The translations under genes and the position numbers were made by a program. Source: an uncultured Alphaproteobacteria bacterium (GTDB taxonomy: Bacteria; Pseudomonadota; Alphaproteobacteria; Caulobacterales; Caulobacteraceae). Taken from it: DNA of 64,000 nt. The notes beneath the pieces are model-generated. The model ran no database searches. It had not been told where the DNA came from and was given only the letters and a program-made list of their open reading frames with translations. Numbering within the stretch: position 1 is the stretch's first letter; every line of letters begins with the position of its first letter. Where the stretch lies: assembly GCA_903860975.1 (NCBI GenBank), contig CAIOSI010000027.1:1-64000 (forward strand). The letters run 5' to 3'. Of the stretch, positions 31,522-40,663 are shown piece by piece.

Positions 31522-34500
31522 CTAGGGTGGGCCGACCTTGGTGGGGTAGGGCGGCGACTTCGGGGACACTCCACGCGGCGGCGGGCTGGCCGCCAGCATC
31601 CGTTTGACTTCGGCGATCGCCGCCTGAAGCTGGGTGTCGCGACCGTTGTTGGTCGCGACGGGATCCAGTTCGACCCGAATGTCCGGCGAGATTCCTACGC
31701 CCTCGATGGTCCAGTTTCCGTCGGCGTCGAAGACGCGATACCAGGGCACCAGCGCCAGGCCGCCGTCGATCAGGGTCGGGTTTCCGGAGACGGCGATGAG
31801 ACCACCCCAGGTCCGCGTGCCGATCTCCGGTCCGATCTTCCGTTGCTTGAAGGCGTAGGCCAGGAAGTCGCCGCCCGACTGGGCGTCTTGGTCGATCAAC
31901 ATCACCTTCGGCCCGAACATCGCCCCGCCGGGCGTGTTGAAGGTGTCGCCGGCGAAGCCTCTCCAGCCGGAAAGCGGGGTCTGGCCCAAGACGTCGACGA
32001 TATAGTTCGCCGCGCTGCCGCCATCGTTCGAGCGGTCGTCGATGATCAACGCGTCCTTGTCGATCTGGGCATAGAACATCCGGTTGAAGGCCGTGAAGCC
32101 GGCCTCCTGGGTGTTCGGCACATAGACGTAGCCCACGCGCCCGTTCGTCGCCTTGGTCACGGCGCGGCGGTTATCCTCGACCCAGGCCGCAATCCGCAGC
32201 TCGCCCTCGGAGGCGATCGGCTCGACCGTGATTGTCCGGGCGTCGTGGCCATCGGGAGTGGACGCGACCCGCAGCGCCGTCTGCTTGCCTGCCGTCCCCT
32301 GCAGATACTCCCAGATCTCGTCGCCGGCGCCCAAGACGCGGCCGTTAACCGCCAGGATGTAATCGCCTTCCCGGACGTTGAGCCCCATCGCCGCCAACGG
32401 CGCGTGGGAGGACGGGTTCCAGGTCTCGCCGGTGTAGATGCGCTTGATCCGGGTATGGCCGTTCTCAGGCGCAAGGTCGGCGCCCAATAGGCCGGTGTTG
32501 GCGCTCGGCTCCTTGGGCGAGTCGCCGCCATAGACGAACTGATGGCCGACCTGCGTCTCGCCCAGCATTTCGCGCAGCAGGGTGTTCAAATCCTCGCGCC
32601 GGCCGACATAGGCGAGGAGCGGAGCGTAGCGGTCGTGGATCGCCTGCCAGTCGAGGCCGTGCAGGTTCGGGTCGTAGAACCACTCCTTCTCCATAAGCCA
32701 GGCTTCATCGAACATCTGGCGCCATTCCTTGCGCGGATCGATGAACACCTTGAGGTTGGAGACGTTCAGCGGCTTGGCCGCCGTGGGGTTTCGGACATCC
32801 AGGGTCGTCAGCCCAATTCGCGTCTGGGCGAGCATGTGCCAGCCATCCGCGCTCATCTTCGCGGCCATGACCCCAGGCATGACCTGCTCGTCCTTCTTCG
32901 TCGCGAAATTGAAGCGCATCAGCGCGTGGTCGGCGGGATCGGCGCCGGCCAGCGGGCCGCTCGCGGCGCCCGGCTGTGGCCGGCGAAGGAAGTAGAGGTC
33001 GCCGCTCTTCGCCACCACGAGGTTGCCGTAGTTGCGCTCGGCCACCGGCAGGGCCTCGATGCGTCGCTCGAGGCCCTCGATGTCGACGCGTGTGGGGCTT
33101 GGCTTGGCGGCGGGCTCACCGGCTGGCGCCTCGTCGCCGGACTTCGGCCTCAAGGGGGATTCGCCGTCCGCGGCCAACACCGCGACGTACAGGGCCGCGC
33201 GGTAGGGTTTCTCCATCGACGACATGTCGAGCCCCGCCTGCGACGGGCCTGAATTCGTCGACGCCGCGAAGTAGAGATACTTGCCGTCCTTGCTGAACGC
33301 CGGCGAGGAGATGTCCGCCATTTCGTCGAGGACGGGATAGGACTTTTTGGTCGTGAAATCATAGAGGCGCAGGGCGCGATGGGAGTTCGCCCGCGGCTCG
33401 GTATAGGCCAGCCAACGCCCGTCGGGCGAGGTGTCCACCTGTTCGAAATGGCGGCGCCGGCTCTTCGAGATCAGGGTGCGCTCGCCGTTCGACACGTTGA
33501 TGGCGTAGAGCTCGAGCAGCTGGTTGGAATAGATGATCCGCGAGCCGTCACCGCCCCAGTCGAGCAGCTGGTTGAACGCCACGCCCAGCGGAAAATGGGT
33601 GTCTTGTCCAAGCCCCGTCTGATCCCTGATCACCAGCTCCTGGGCGGCCTTGGAGGCGTCGACGTAGGCGATGCGGGAGCCGTCCGGCGACCAGAGCGCG
33701 GTGTATTCGCGCGCGGCCCCTTCGGTCATGGTGAGGTTGCGCGTCGAGCCATCCTCGACCGGCACGGTGAAAACCTCTCCACGCGCGGTGATGGCGGCGC
33801 GTTTGCCGGTGGGCGACGGCGCGAAGCTCTGGATCATCGTGGACGCGTCCTTCATCTGCGGACGCGTTTGCGGCAGATCCGGGTGGATCGAGATCGGAAT
33901 CTCGGAGGTCGCGCCGCTCGCCGTATCGAGCGTCTTCAGCCGACCGCCGGCCTCATAGATGATCATGCTCTTGTAGGCGTAGGCCGCGCGGATATCCCAG
34001 ACGTCCTCGTGGCTGACCTTGGTGACCGCCTTGGACGACGGATCGTAGTGGAAGAGATTGAGGGTCCGCTTGTCTCGGTCGGACAGGAAATAGACCTGAT
34101 CGCCCACCCACATGGGTTCGAGGTCGTTGACCCCGTCGCCGGGGATCTTGACCGTCGTCTTCGACGTCATGTCCATGATCGAGATCGAAGGCGTGCGTCC
34201 CCCGCGATAGCCGCGCCAGCCGAAGAAGCCCCCATAGAGCGCGTCATAGGCGGGGGAGATCTGGTCATAGGCGAAGCGGCGCCCGCTGGCGTCGAACCGT
34301 CCGCGAAAGACCCGCGTTTCCATCTGCTTCTGGGGCAGGCCGCCGTTGATCGAGACGCGATAGAGCTGCGCCGAGCGCCCCCGGTTGAATTCGCGCGCCG
34401 AGGCGAAATAGAGGGCCGATCCGTCGGGCGCCCAGTCGAGCACATTGTCGTCGCCGGGATGCCAGGTCAGCCGCTTGGGCTGACCGCCGTTCACCGGGAC

Positions 34501-34812
34501 GACATAGACGTCCTTGTTCTCGTTGTGGGTGGCGGAAAAGGCGATCATCGAGCCGTCCGGCGAGAACAGCGGATTGCTCCCATCCGCCCCGTCCGTCGTC
34601 AGCTGGCGCGGATTGGCGCCGTTGCGGTCCGCGACCCAGATGTCGCCCGCGTAGACGAAGGCGATATGCGAGGCCGACAGGGCCGGGTCGCGCAGCAACA
34701 AGGTCTGCGCCTGCGCATGGGCCGCGCCGAACAGGGCCCCCGCCAGGCTGGCGGCGGCCAGGATGGATCGCTTCACTGGGTTCGTTGCTCCGCGTTTTGT
34801 CGCTAGCCGCAT
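31522..34812 (-). CDS. Tricorn-like S41 peptidase, exported
   Basis: 1096 residues with a signal peptide (ILAAASLAGALFGAAHAQA). The N-terminal two thirds are WD40-like/tricorn beta-propeller repeats (IWVADRNGANPRQLTTDG, LFSPDGSMIAF, WSPDGSRIAYV). A PDZ-like region (GLNVREGDYILAVNGRV) lies near 810 and a C-terminal S41 core holds IDDRSNDGG and DQDAQSGGDFLAYAF (nucleophile Ser region) and TRTWGG. Tricorn-type enzymes release short peptides that other peptidases finish. It is the last gene of a three-gene operon behind two M19 dipeptidases, a logical endpeptidase plus dipeptidase set. Confidence 0.9.
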   Translation of the reverse strand: MRLATKRGATNPVKRSILAAASLAGALFGAAHAQAQTLLLRDPALSASHIAFVYAGDIWVADRNGANPRQLTTDGADGSNPLFSPDGSMIAFSATHNENKDVYVVPVNGGQPKRLTWHPGDDNVLDWAPDGSALYFASAREFNRGRSAQLYRVSINGGLPQKQMETRVFRGRFDASGRRFAYDQISPAYDALYGGFFGWRGYRGGRTPSISIMDMTSKTTVKIPGDGVNDLEPMWVGDQVYFLSDRDKRTLNLFHYDPSSKAVTKVSHEDVWDIRAAYAYKSMIIYEAGGRLKTLDTASGATSEIPISIHPDLPQTRPQMKDASTMIQSFAPSPTGKRAAITARGEVFTVPVEDGSTRNLTMTEGAAREYTALWSPDGSRIAYVDASKAAQELVIRDQTGLGQDTHFPLGVAFNQLLDWGGDGSRIIYSNQLLELYAINVSNGERTLISKSRRRHFEQVDTSPDGRWLAYTEPRANSHRALRLYDFTTKKSYPVLDEMADISSPAFSKDGKYLYFAASTNSGPSQAGLDMSSMEKPYRAALYVAVLAADGESPLRPKSGDEAPAGEPAAKPSPTRVDIEGLERRIEALPVAERNYGNLVVAKSGDLYFLRRPQPGAASGPLAGADPADHALMRFNFATKKDEQVMPGVMAAKMSADGWHMLAQTRIGLTTLDVRNPTAAKPLNVSNLKVFIDPRKEWRQMFDEAWLMEKEWFYDPNLHGLDWQAIHDRYAPLLAYVGRREDLNTLLREMLGETQVGHQFVYGGDSPKEPSANTGLLGADLAPENGHTRIKRIYTGETWNPSSHAPLAAMGLNVREGDYILAVNGRVLGAGDEIWEYLQGTAGKQTALRVASTPDGHDARTITVEPIASEGELRIAAWVEDNRRAVTKATNGRVGYVYVPNTQEAGFTAFNRMFYAQIDKDALIIDDRSNDGGSAANYIVDVLGQTPLSGWRGFAGDTFNTPGGAMFGPKVMLIDQDAQSGGDFLAYAFKQRKIGPEIGTRTWGGLIAVSGNPTLIDGGLALVPWYRVFDADGNWTIEGVGISPDIRVELDPVATNNGRDTQLQAAIAEVKRMLAASPPPRGVSPKSPPYPTKVGPP

Positions 34813-34815
34813 GTC

Positions 34816-36033
34816 TTACTTGTCCGGCAGATAGGTCGAGAAGAACCGGATGGCGTTCTCGCCCATGACCATGCGGACGGTTTTCTCGTCGAGCCCGGCG
34901 TCGAGAAGCGAGCTGGTCAGGGCGGCCATTTCAGAGGCGTCGAACGGCATCGGAACGCCGCCATCGAAGTCCGAGCCCAGGGCGACATGCTCGGGGCCTA
35001 AAAGCTTGACGGCATAGACGATCGCCTCGGTGACGTTCTTCAGCGTCGGCTTGCAGACCGCGGCGTCCCAATAACCGATGCCGACGAGGCCGCCGTGATC
35101 GGCGATGGCCTTGAGCGTGGCGTCGGAGACGTTGCGGGGCGTGTCGCAGTAGCCCTTCACGCCGGTGTGGGAGAGGATGATCGGCCGTTTCGAGATCGCC
35201 AGGGTGTCGCGCACGGTCGCTTCGGACGCATGGGCGACGTCGATCACCATGCCCTTGGCCTCGGCCGCAGGGATGACCTGCCGGCCGAACGCCGTCAGGC
35301 CGCTTTGGGAGACCCCGTGCAGGGAGCCGGCGACTTCGTTGTCGAAGAAGTGCGTGAGGCCCAGCACGCGGAAGCCCGCGTCGTACATGACCGGGATGTT
35401 CGAGAGCTTGCCCTCAAGTGGGTGCGCGCCCTCCGACAGCAGGATGCCGGCGATGACGTGGTCCTGGCGCGCCCGGCGAAGGTCGTCCTTGGTGCGCACG
35501 ATGCGCATGGCGCCATCCGAGCGCTTCTCCACATCCTTCAGCTTGTCGGCCAGGTAGAGGGCCCGTTGGAGGATGCTGTTCCAGGTCCGGGGCGGCCAGC
35601 CGTCGCGCTTGATGCGATCCGTCAGGCCGTCACTGTCGCCGGTGTTCTTGACGTAGTTTTCGCCCTTCGGCGACTTTGAGACGACCGAGAACAGCTGCAG
35701 CGCGTAGCCGCCTTCCCGCAGGCGCGGAATGTCGATGTGGCCGATATTGTTGCGCTTCACGAGGTCGCGCTTCCACAGCAGCGGGTCGGCGTGGAGGTCG
35801 GCAACCGGGATGCTGGCGTGCAGCGCCCTGGCCCTGGCGCTGACCGGATAGGGCGCGTGCGGGATGACGGTGTTGATCTCGTCGGAGATCAGTTTTTCCT
35901 GGGCGCGCGCCGGCGGCGAAAGGAACACCAGCAGGGCGGCGAAGCTGACGGCCGCGATGACGCCGCCGATAGCCCAGCCCAAAGGGACCGCCGCACGCGC
36001 GCCGCCGGCGGAGTTCGAAGTGAATCGCTTCAT
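34816..36033 (-). CDS. Membrane dipeptidase, M19 family (tandem copy 1)
   Basis: 405 residues. It has an N-terminal hydrophobic segment (AIGGVIAAVSFAALLVFLSPP) ending in a signal-like PPARA. M19 motifs: VADLHADPLLW (first metal ligands), LGLTHFFDNEVAGSLHG, ILSHTGVKGYCDTPRN and LGSDFDGGVPMPFD. It is a close paralogue of the next gene upstream (36073-37257), with long identical protein stretches such as IPHAPYPVSARARALHA; this is a tandem duplication. It lies three bases before the tricorn gene. Confidence 0.9.
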   Translation of the reverse strand: MKRFTSNSAGGARAAVPLGWAIGGVIAAVSFAALLVFLSPPARAQEKLISDEINTVIPHAPYPVSARARALHASIPVADLHADPLLWKRDLVKRNNIGHIDIPRLREGGYALQLFSVVSKSPKGENYVKNTGDSDGLTDRIKRDGWPPRTWNSILQRALYLADKLKDVEKRSDGAMRIVRTKDDLRRARQDHVIAGILLSEGAHPLEGKLSNIPVMYDAGFRVLGLTHFFDNEVAGSLHGVSQSGLTAFGRQVIPAAEAKGMVIDVAHASEATVRDTLAISKRPIILSHTGVKGYCDTPRNVSDATLKAIADHGGLVGIGYWDAAVCKPTLKNVTEAIVYAVKLLGPEHVALGSDFDGGVPMPFDASEMAALTSSLLDAGLDEKTVRMVMGENAIRFFSTYLPDK

Positions 36034-36072
36034 CTGCGTCTCTGCTCCCCGTTTGCCGCAGACCTGTCGGCC

Positions 36073-37257
36073 TTATTTGCTGGGCAGATAGGTCGAGAAG
36101 AACCGGATGGCGTTTTCGCCCATGACCATCTTGACCGTCTTTTCGTCGAGACCGGCGTCGAGCAGGGAGCTGGTGAGACCGGCCATCTCCGAAGCATCGA
36201 ACGGCATCGCCACGCCGCCGTCGAAGTCCGACCCCAGGGCGACATGTTCCGCGCCCAGGAGCTTGACGGCGTAGACGATCGCCTCGGTGACATTCTTCAT
36301 CGTCGGCTCGCAGACTGCGGCATCCCAATAGCCAACGCCGATCAGGCCGCCGTGGTCGGCGACGGCTTTGAGCGCCGCGTCGGAAACGTTTCGAGGTGTG
36401 TCGCAATAGCCCTTGATGCCGGTGTGCGACACGATGATCGGCCGCTTGGCGATCGCCACAGTGTCGAACACGACGGCTTCCGACGAGTGCGCGACGTCGA
36501 TGATCAGGCCCTGTTTTTCGGCCCGGGGGATGACGGCCTTGCCGAACGGCGTCAGCCCGCCGTGGGACTCTCCATGCAGCGAGCCGCCGAGCTCATTGTC
36601 GAAGAAATGCTGCAGGCCGAGGACGCGGAACCCGCCATCGTACATCACCTTGATGTTCGAGAGCTTGCCCTCGAGCGGGTGGGCGCCTTCGGACAGAAGA
36701 ATGCCGGCGATCACGTGGTCATGCAGCGACCGGCGCAGATCGCCTTTGGTGCGCACAATCCGCAAGCGGCCATGGGAACGCTTCTCGATGCCCTTGAGCT
36801 TGTCGGCCCCATAGAGCGCCCTCTGCAGGACGCTGTTCCAGGTCTTGCGCGGCCAGTGCTCGCGCCGGGCGCGATCGGCCATGACGTCGCCGTCGCTGGC
36901 GTCGGTTTTGACGTAGTTGGCGCTCCGTGGCGACTTCGACACCACGGAGAAGTCCTGCAGCGCGAAGCCGCCTTCCTCCAGGCGCGGGATGTCGATGTGG
37001 CCGATGTTGTTGCGTATCAGCAGATCGCGGTTCCACAGCAGCGGGTCGGCGTGGAGGTCGGCCACGGGGATCGTGGCGTGGAGCGCCCTGGCCCTCGCGC
37101 TCACCGGATAGGGGGCGTGCGGGATGACGCGGTTCACCGAGTCTGGCGTGGGCGGCCGTTCATCGGCGGCGCGCGCGGGCGCCGCCAAGGAGACGGACAA
37201 CGCAGCGATGGTCGCCGTCATGGCGACGCCACCGAGGACCCGGCGCAAGGACTTCAT
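36073..37257 (-). CDS. Membrane dipeptidase, M19 family (tandem copy 2)
   Basis: 394 residues from the ATG giving MKSLRRVLGGVAMTATIAAL, preceded by GGGGGA; it has a signal peptide ending APARA. M19 motifs VADLHADPLLW, LGLQHFFDNELGGSLHG, IVSHTGIKGYCDTPRN and LGSDFDGGVAMPFD are all intact. First gene of the operon M19-M19-tricorn, directly behind a pair of LacI-type palindromes (37286-37321). An internal CGGAAACGTTTCGA (36381-36394) resembles the operator but lies in conserved coding sequence. Confidence 0.9.
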   Translation of the reverse strand: MKSLRRVLGGVAMTATIAALSVSLAAPARAADERPPTPDSVNRVIPHAPYPVSARARALHATIPVADLHADPLLWNRDLLIRNNIGHIDIPRLEEGGFALQDFSVVSKSPRSANYVKTDASDGDVMADRARREHWPRKTWNSVLQRALYGADKLKGIEKRSHGRLRIVRTKGDLRRSLHDHVIAGILLSEGAHPLEGKLSNIKVMYDGGFRVLGLQHFFDNELGGSLHGESHGGLTPFGKAVIPRAEKQGLIIDVAHSSEAVVFDTVAIAKRPIIVSHTGIKGYCDTPRNVSDAALKAVADHGGLIGVGYWDAAVCEPTMKNVTEAIVYAVKLLGAEHVALGSDFDGGVAMPFDASEMAGLTSSLLDAGLDEKTVKMVMGENAIRFFSTYLPSK

Positions 37258-37285
37258 CGCTATCCCCCTTAGTTTTCCCAAATCG

Positions 37286-37321
37286 TGGAAACGATTTCCG
37301 CATAGTGAGGAAACGTTTCCA
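37286..37321. promoter_or_regulatory. Two adjacent LacI-type operator-like sites
   Basis: AGGAAACGTTTCCA (37308-37321, one mismatch from consensus) and, 8 bp away, TGGAAACGATTTCC (37286-37299, arms offset by one base). Their centres are about 22 bp apart, roughly two helical turns, which would allow two dimers on the same face. They lie 29-64 bp upstream of the M19 dipeptidase start at 37257. Confidence 0.7.
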
Positions 37322-37465
37322 CGTCTGTCAAGGCGGGGTCGGGCAAGCGCGGTGCTCGGGCCGATGTCACAGGAAATCCCGCTCGCGGCGTTTCCCGACG
37401 GTGGGCGACGTCGCCGGTGGCCTCAGCGCCGCCGGCGCGGAAGCGGCAATGTCAAACGGGGCTGG

Positions 37466-38359
37466 CTAACGGACCGGCTTCTTGGCGCCGCCGCTCGATT
37501 TGCGGCGCGGCGGTTCCGCCTCTTTCCCCGTAAAGCCCAGGGCGCGGCTGATGGCGTTCGCCGTATTCTGGACTTCGCCAATCAACCCATACATCCGCGT
37601 TTCGCTCATGTACTGCTCTGCACTCGCCACGCTGAGGGCGGCGACGATTTGGCCCGACACATCGCGGATCGGCGCGGCGATGCATCGGATCCGATCCTCA
37701 TTTTCCCCAAGGTCGAACGCATAGCCGTTCTTGGCGTACTCGCGCATGCGTTCGAGCCAGATAGACAGGCGCACATCGTAGCTGTGTCCCAGCCGTGCCT
37801 CGTAGTCGTAATAGGCCCGCCATTCGGCTTCGCTAGCATCTAGGATCAGCGCCTTTCCGAGGCCCGTGGACCGCAGCGGCTGCATCTCGCCGATGCGCGC
37901 GATGATTTCGACCCGTCGTCGTCCGGGAATCTTGTCGAGATAGAGCGCGCGAGATCCTTCGAGCACGCCGAGATGAACGGTATCGCCGGTCAGGCCTGCA
38001 AGATTTTCGAGATGTTCGACGGCGACCCGCTGAAGACTGGTCTGGCGGCTAGCGACGTGTCCGAGTTCCAAAAGCCGCGGCCCCAGGGAGTAGCCGAAGC
38101 CGCGAACGAATTTCAGGTATCGACGTTCCACCAACGCCGAGGCCAGCCGGTGCGCGGTGCTGCGCGGCAGGTCGAGCTGGGTGGCCAGGTCTTGAAGCAC
38201 CGTGCTGCCTTGAGACACGACATCAATGACGTCGAGGCCGCGGGTCAATGTCCGCGTGCCGGAGGGAGAGTCACCTTCTGAACGCGCCGCAGTCCTCTTC
38301 TTGGGCGCATCGAAGGGTCTAGCGGCGCCTCGTTTGGCCGCTGCTGCTTTGGTCGCCAT
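37466..38359 (-). CDS. IclR-family transcriptional regulator
   Basis: 297 residues from the ATG giving MATKAAAAKRGAARP, preceded by AGGTAGG. It has a basic, Ala/Lys-rich N-terminal extension of about 45 residues, then the IclR winged HTH (LTRGLDVIDVVSQGS, LATQLDLPRSTAHRLASALV) and the effector domain (VHLGVLEGSRALYLDKI, PLRSTGLGKALILDAS, GENEDRIRCIAAPIRD). It probably controls sugar-acid genes in the window; an IclR-type regulator also heads the C. jejuni L-fucose locus. Its own promoter holds an inverted repeat (38377-38414) but no LacI-type palindrome. Confidence 0.9.
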   Translation of the reverse strand: MATKAAAAKRGAARPFDAPKKRTAARSEGDSPSGTRTLTRGLDVIDVVSQGSTVLQDLATQLDLPRSTAHRLASALVERRYLKFVRGFGYSLGPRLLELGHVASRQTSLQRVAVEHLENLAGLTGDTVHLGVLEGSRALYLDKIPGRRRVEIIARIGEMQPLRSTGLGKALILDASEAEWRAYYDYEARLGHSYDVRLSIWLERMREYAKNGYAFDLGENEDRIRCIAAPIRDVSGQIVAALSVASAEQYMSETRMYGLIGEVQNTANAISRALGFTGKEAEPPRRKSSGGAKKPVR

Positions 38360-38376
38360 GATCCTACCTTGAGACA

Positions 38377-38414
38377 TGGGACTCAACGGTCACGCTACGT
38401 AAGGGCGAGTCCCA
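38377..38414. promoter_or_regulatory. Inverted repeat upstream of the IclR gene
   Basis: TGGGACTC (38377-38384) and GAGTCCCA (38407-38414), perfect arms with a 22-base spacer, 18 bp upstream of the IclR start codon. IclR proteins often repress their own genes; assignment is inference. Confidence 0.4.
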
Positions 38415-38519
38415 CTTTGTGGACTATCGACATTTTCGCGGCCGATCAACACACCACCCCAAATAGGGGCGCCGGCCAAAGTCGGCCTTCGGTTGGTGTT
38501 GAATCGGCGACCGGCCCGG

Positions 38520-39848
38520 TCACTTGCGGCCAGCGCCAAGCAGGATTTCCCGGGCGCGTTTGGCGACGATGACCTCCTCGCCGTCGTTTAGATACCCCGC
38601 GTACAGGGCCGGTCCGTTGACCTTGCCGAAGTAGGCGGTCGGCCCGCTCGCGACGAGTACGGAAATCGGCCGCTCGCTTTCGTGCATCTGCTTCACGAAG
38701 TCTCCGTAGGAAAGGCGAATGTCCGCCTGGTCCCACATCAAGACCAGGCCCGGACCGAAGTAGAGGTCATCATAGTCCAATCGGACACCCGGGATGTCGC
38801 TCACATACTTCTTCATCGTGTCGACCCGCTGGCGGTCGCGCCTATAGAGCGCGTCGGCGTCCCGGGTGAGGAATTGTTCGATCGCGGCCATGAGGCCCAC
38901 GACCCCCTCCTTGTCGACCTTCATGCCTCGGCCAAGGGCGGGAACATTCGGCGACGCCATCCTGCGGGCAGCCGCGATGAGATCGGCGCGTCCCGCCAGG
39001 ATGCCGGTGGCCTGCGGGCCGTGCAGCCCCTTGCCGCCGCTGATGCCGACGAGGTCCGCCCCCATCTGGGTGTATCGCCAAAGGCTGGACGGCGGCGAAT
39101 TGTGGGTCACGGAAAATGAGGCATCGAAGTAGACCGGTACGCCAGCGCTCTTGCCGATAGAGACCAGCTGCTTCAGCGGAATGATGCCGGGCAGGTCCAT
39201 CTTCTCGGTGTTGATGAGGCCTGCGATCATAGCGGTCCGATCGCTGATGGCGGCCCGCATCTGCTCTTCCGTATCGACGTAGACGAGGTTCATTCCGGCG
39301 TCGCGGTAGGCCTGCTCGTAGGCCGTGGAGTGGGCGCGCTGGATGATCGTCTCGCGACGGGGCCAGGTCGGCTGCGGCAGCGCAGCCATCCGATCCTTGT
39401 CATCGCCGGCCAGGCACGCGGCCGCCGCCAGGGTCATCGCGGCCGAGGCGCCGGAGGTGACCATGGCGGCCTCGCTCCTGAGGATTTTCGCCAGCCGGGC
39501 TCCGGCCACTGAATACAGTTCATTGAGATCGACGAAGTCGCGGGAAGCCGCCGCCATCGCGTCGGTGACTTCCTTCGACAGCAGGGTCCCGCCCAGCGAG
39601 GTGACGGGCCCGGCGGCGTTGATGAGCGGTCGCACGCCAAACATCCGCTCGTAGACGTTGTCGTGCGATCTTTCATGGGATCGGGCGTCCGAGGGCTTCC
39701 GCGATGGCTTCGGGACTGGGGAAGCCTGCAGGCTGCTGGACCAGGTCAGCAAGGGCGCCGCGCCGCTCAGGCCCGCGAGCCTCAGAAAGTTCCGGCGGCC
39801 GACCGGGTTCTCGCCGGCGCGGGTTGGGTGTTCTTCAGGCAGCGCCAT
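38520..39848 (-). CDS. SelA/DgaE-like PLP-dependent enzyme with Tat-like signal
   Basis: 443 residues from the ATG giving MALPEEHPTRAGENP, with TGGAGGG ten bases upstream. Residues 17-40 read GRRNFLRLAGLSGAAPLLTW, a twin-arginine-type signal. The rest is the aminotransferase-V/SelA fold: RPLINAAGPVTSLGG, VTSGASAAMTLAAAACLAGDD, a PLP lysine in GISGGKGLHGPQATG. Relatives (DgaE and others) are cytoplasmic lyases acting on amino sugar acids or related compounds. A second copy without signal is at 49584. The signal suggests periplasmic action, which is unusual for this family. The neighbouring IclR gene is on the same strand. Confidence 0.82.
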   Translation of the reverse strand: MALPEEHPTRAGENPVGRRNFLRLAGLSGAAPLLTWSSSLQASPVPKPSRKPSDARSHERSHDNVYERMFGVRPLINAAGPVTSLGGTLLSKEVTDAMAAASRDFVDLNELYSVAGARLAKILRSEAAMVTSGASAAMTLAAAACLAGDDKDRMAALPQPTWPRRETIIQRAHSTAYEQAYRDAGMNLVYVDTEEQMRAAISDRTAMIAGLINTEKMDLPGIIPLKQLVSIGKSAGVPVYFDASFSVTHNSPPSSLWRYTQMGADLVGISGGKGLHGPQATGILAGRADLIAAARRMASPNVPALGRGMKVDKEGVVGLMAAIEQFLTRDADALYRRDRQRVDTMKKYVSDIPGVRLDYDDLYFGPGLVLMWDQADIRLSYGDFVKQMHESERPISVLVASGPTAYFGKVNGPALYAGYLNDGEEVIVAKRAREILLGAGRK

Positions 39849-40141
39849 GTCATTCGCCCTCCAGTGTCGCGAGACGATGCGGTCCCAAGGGCCGAAGGCT
39901 TCAACGCACGAGGTTCCGCCCCGGGCGGGCGCCCGGACGTCCAAAGGCTCCGTGTCTTCGCGGACCCGTCAGTCGCCGCCGAAGTCGCTCTCCCTACTTC
40001 TGAGACTCTGTCCCAATAACAGGGATAACCCTAGAACCACGGCGGCATCAATCCCGCGGCGGCCAGCGGCGCGTTGAGGCCTATGCCGGCCGGAACGAAC
40101 GGCCGATGCCGCAAGTCTAAGGACCGCCGTGCTTGACGTGA
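39849..40141. other. Intergenic stretch without a supported gene
   Basis: About 290 bp between the Tat-type PLP enzyme and a small exported protein gene. I see no gene, operator of the LacI type or clear terminator; only CAGGGATAACCCTAG-like partial symmetry near 40020. Confidence 0.4.
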
Positions 40142-40663
40142 TTATTCGAGAAGAGTCACCCGGATCGGAGGGCGTTGTACAGTCTTGAATTCCATGAACC
40201 AGCTGCCAATCGCGCCTGGGCGAAGTTGCACCGCCTCGCCATCCTTTACCGGGCGAGGCTTGTCTCTCGTCTCGCTCTTCCAGATCTCACCATTGGTGAG
40301 CGCGATAAAGTAGTCGCCGTTTCCGGACTGCCATGCGCGCAGCACGATGGCGCCGTAACCTTGGCGCGCCTGGTCGCCTTGTTCATCGCCTTTGCGCCGT
40401 CTCGCCTTGACGACGGCGCGCTGCTCGGACGCTGTCACCGGCGTCTTGTCGGCGGCCGGAGCGGCGGCCTTAGGGGCCGGCCCGCTTTCTCCCGACGCTG
40501 ACGACTTCGCCAGGTCCTCGAAGCAGGTGAGGCGAGCCGCGGGATCCGGTAGACGCGCGCAGACCTGGAGTGCGTCCTTGAGCGATTGCAGCTTGGTGTC
40601 CGTGTGCCCGATCCCAAGAATCAGGGCGACGGAAGCGGCGGAAATCGTTGTGGAAAACCCCAT
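40142..40663 (-). CDS. Exported small protein of unknown function
   Basis: 173 residues. A hydrophobic N-terminus (SAASVALILGIGH) suggests export. CARLPDPAARLTCFEDLA (about residues 34-52) resembles the CxxxxDxxxRLxCYDxLA motif seen in small periplasmic proteins of several Gram-negative bacteria; two cysteines could form a disulfide. A low-complexity Ala/Pro/Lys region follows, then a beta-rich C-terminus (YFIALTNGEIWKSE, GSWFMEFK). Function unknown. It is divergent from the TonB-dependent receptor. Confidence 0.6.
   Translation of the reverse strand: MGFSTTISAASVALILGIGHTDTKLQSLKDALQVCARLPDPAARLTCFEDLAKSSASGESGPAPKAAAPAADKTPVTASEQRAVVKARRRKGDEQGDQARQGYGAIVLRAWQSGNGDYFIALTNGEIWKSETRDKPRPVKDGEAVQLRPGAIGSWFMEFKTVQRPPIRVTLLE

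Noticed and set aside
33379-34806. Plus-strand frame of 475 codons opposite the tricorn gene
   Set aside because: Shadow frame; no motifs, whereas the minus strand shows propeller repeats.
36381-36394. CGGAAACGTTTCGA inside the second dipeptidase gene as an operator
   Set aside because: It lies in conserved codons (the CDTPRNVSD region) with both outer bases mismatched; more likely chance than regulation.
35737-37272. Plus-strand frame of 511 codons over the two dipeptidase genes
   Set aside because: Antisense shadow; the internal repetition only mirrors the dipeptidase duplication.
40010-40035. ACAGGGATAACCCTAG near a homing-endonuclease-like sequence
   Set aside because: It shares only part of a known 18-bp meganuclease site and has the halves in a different order; no intron or endonuclease gene is near.
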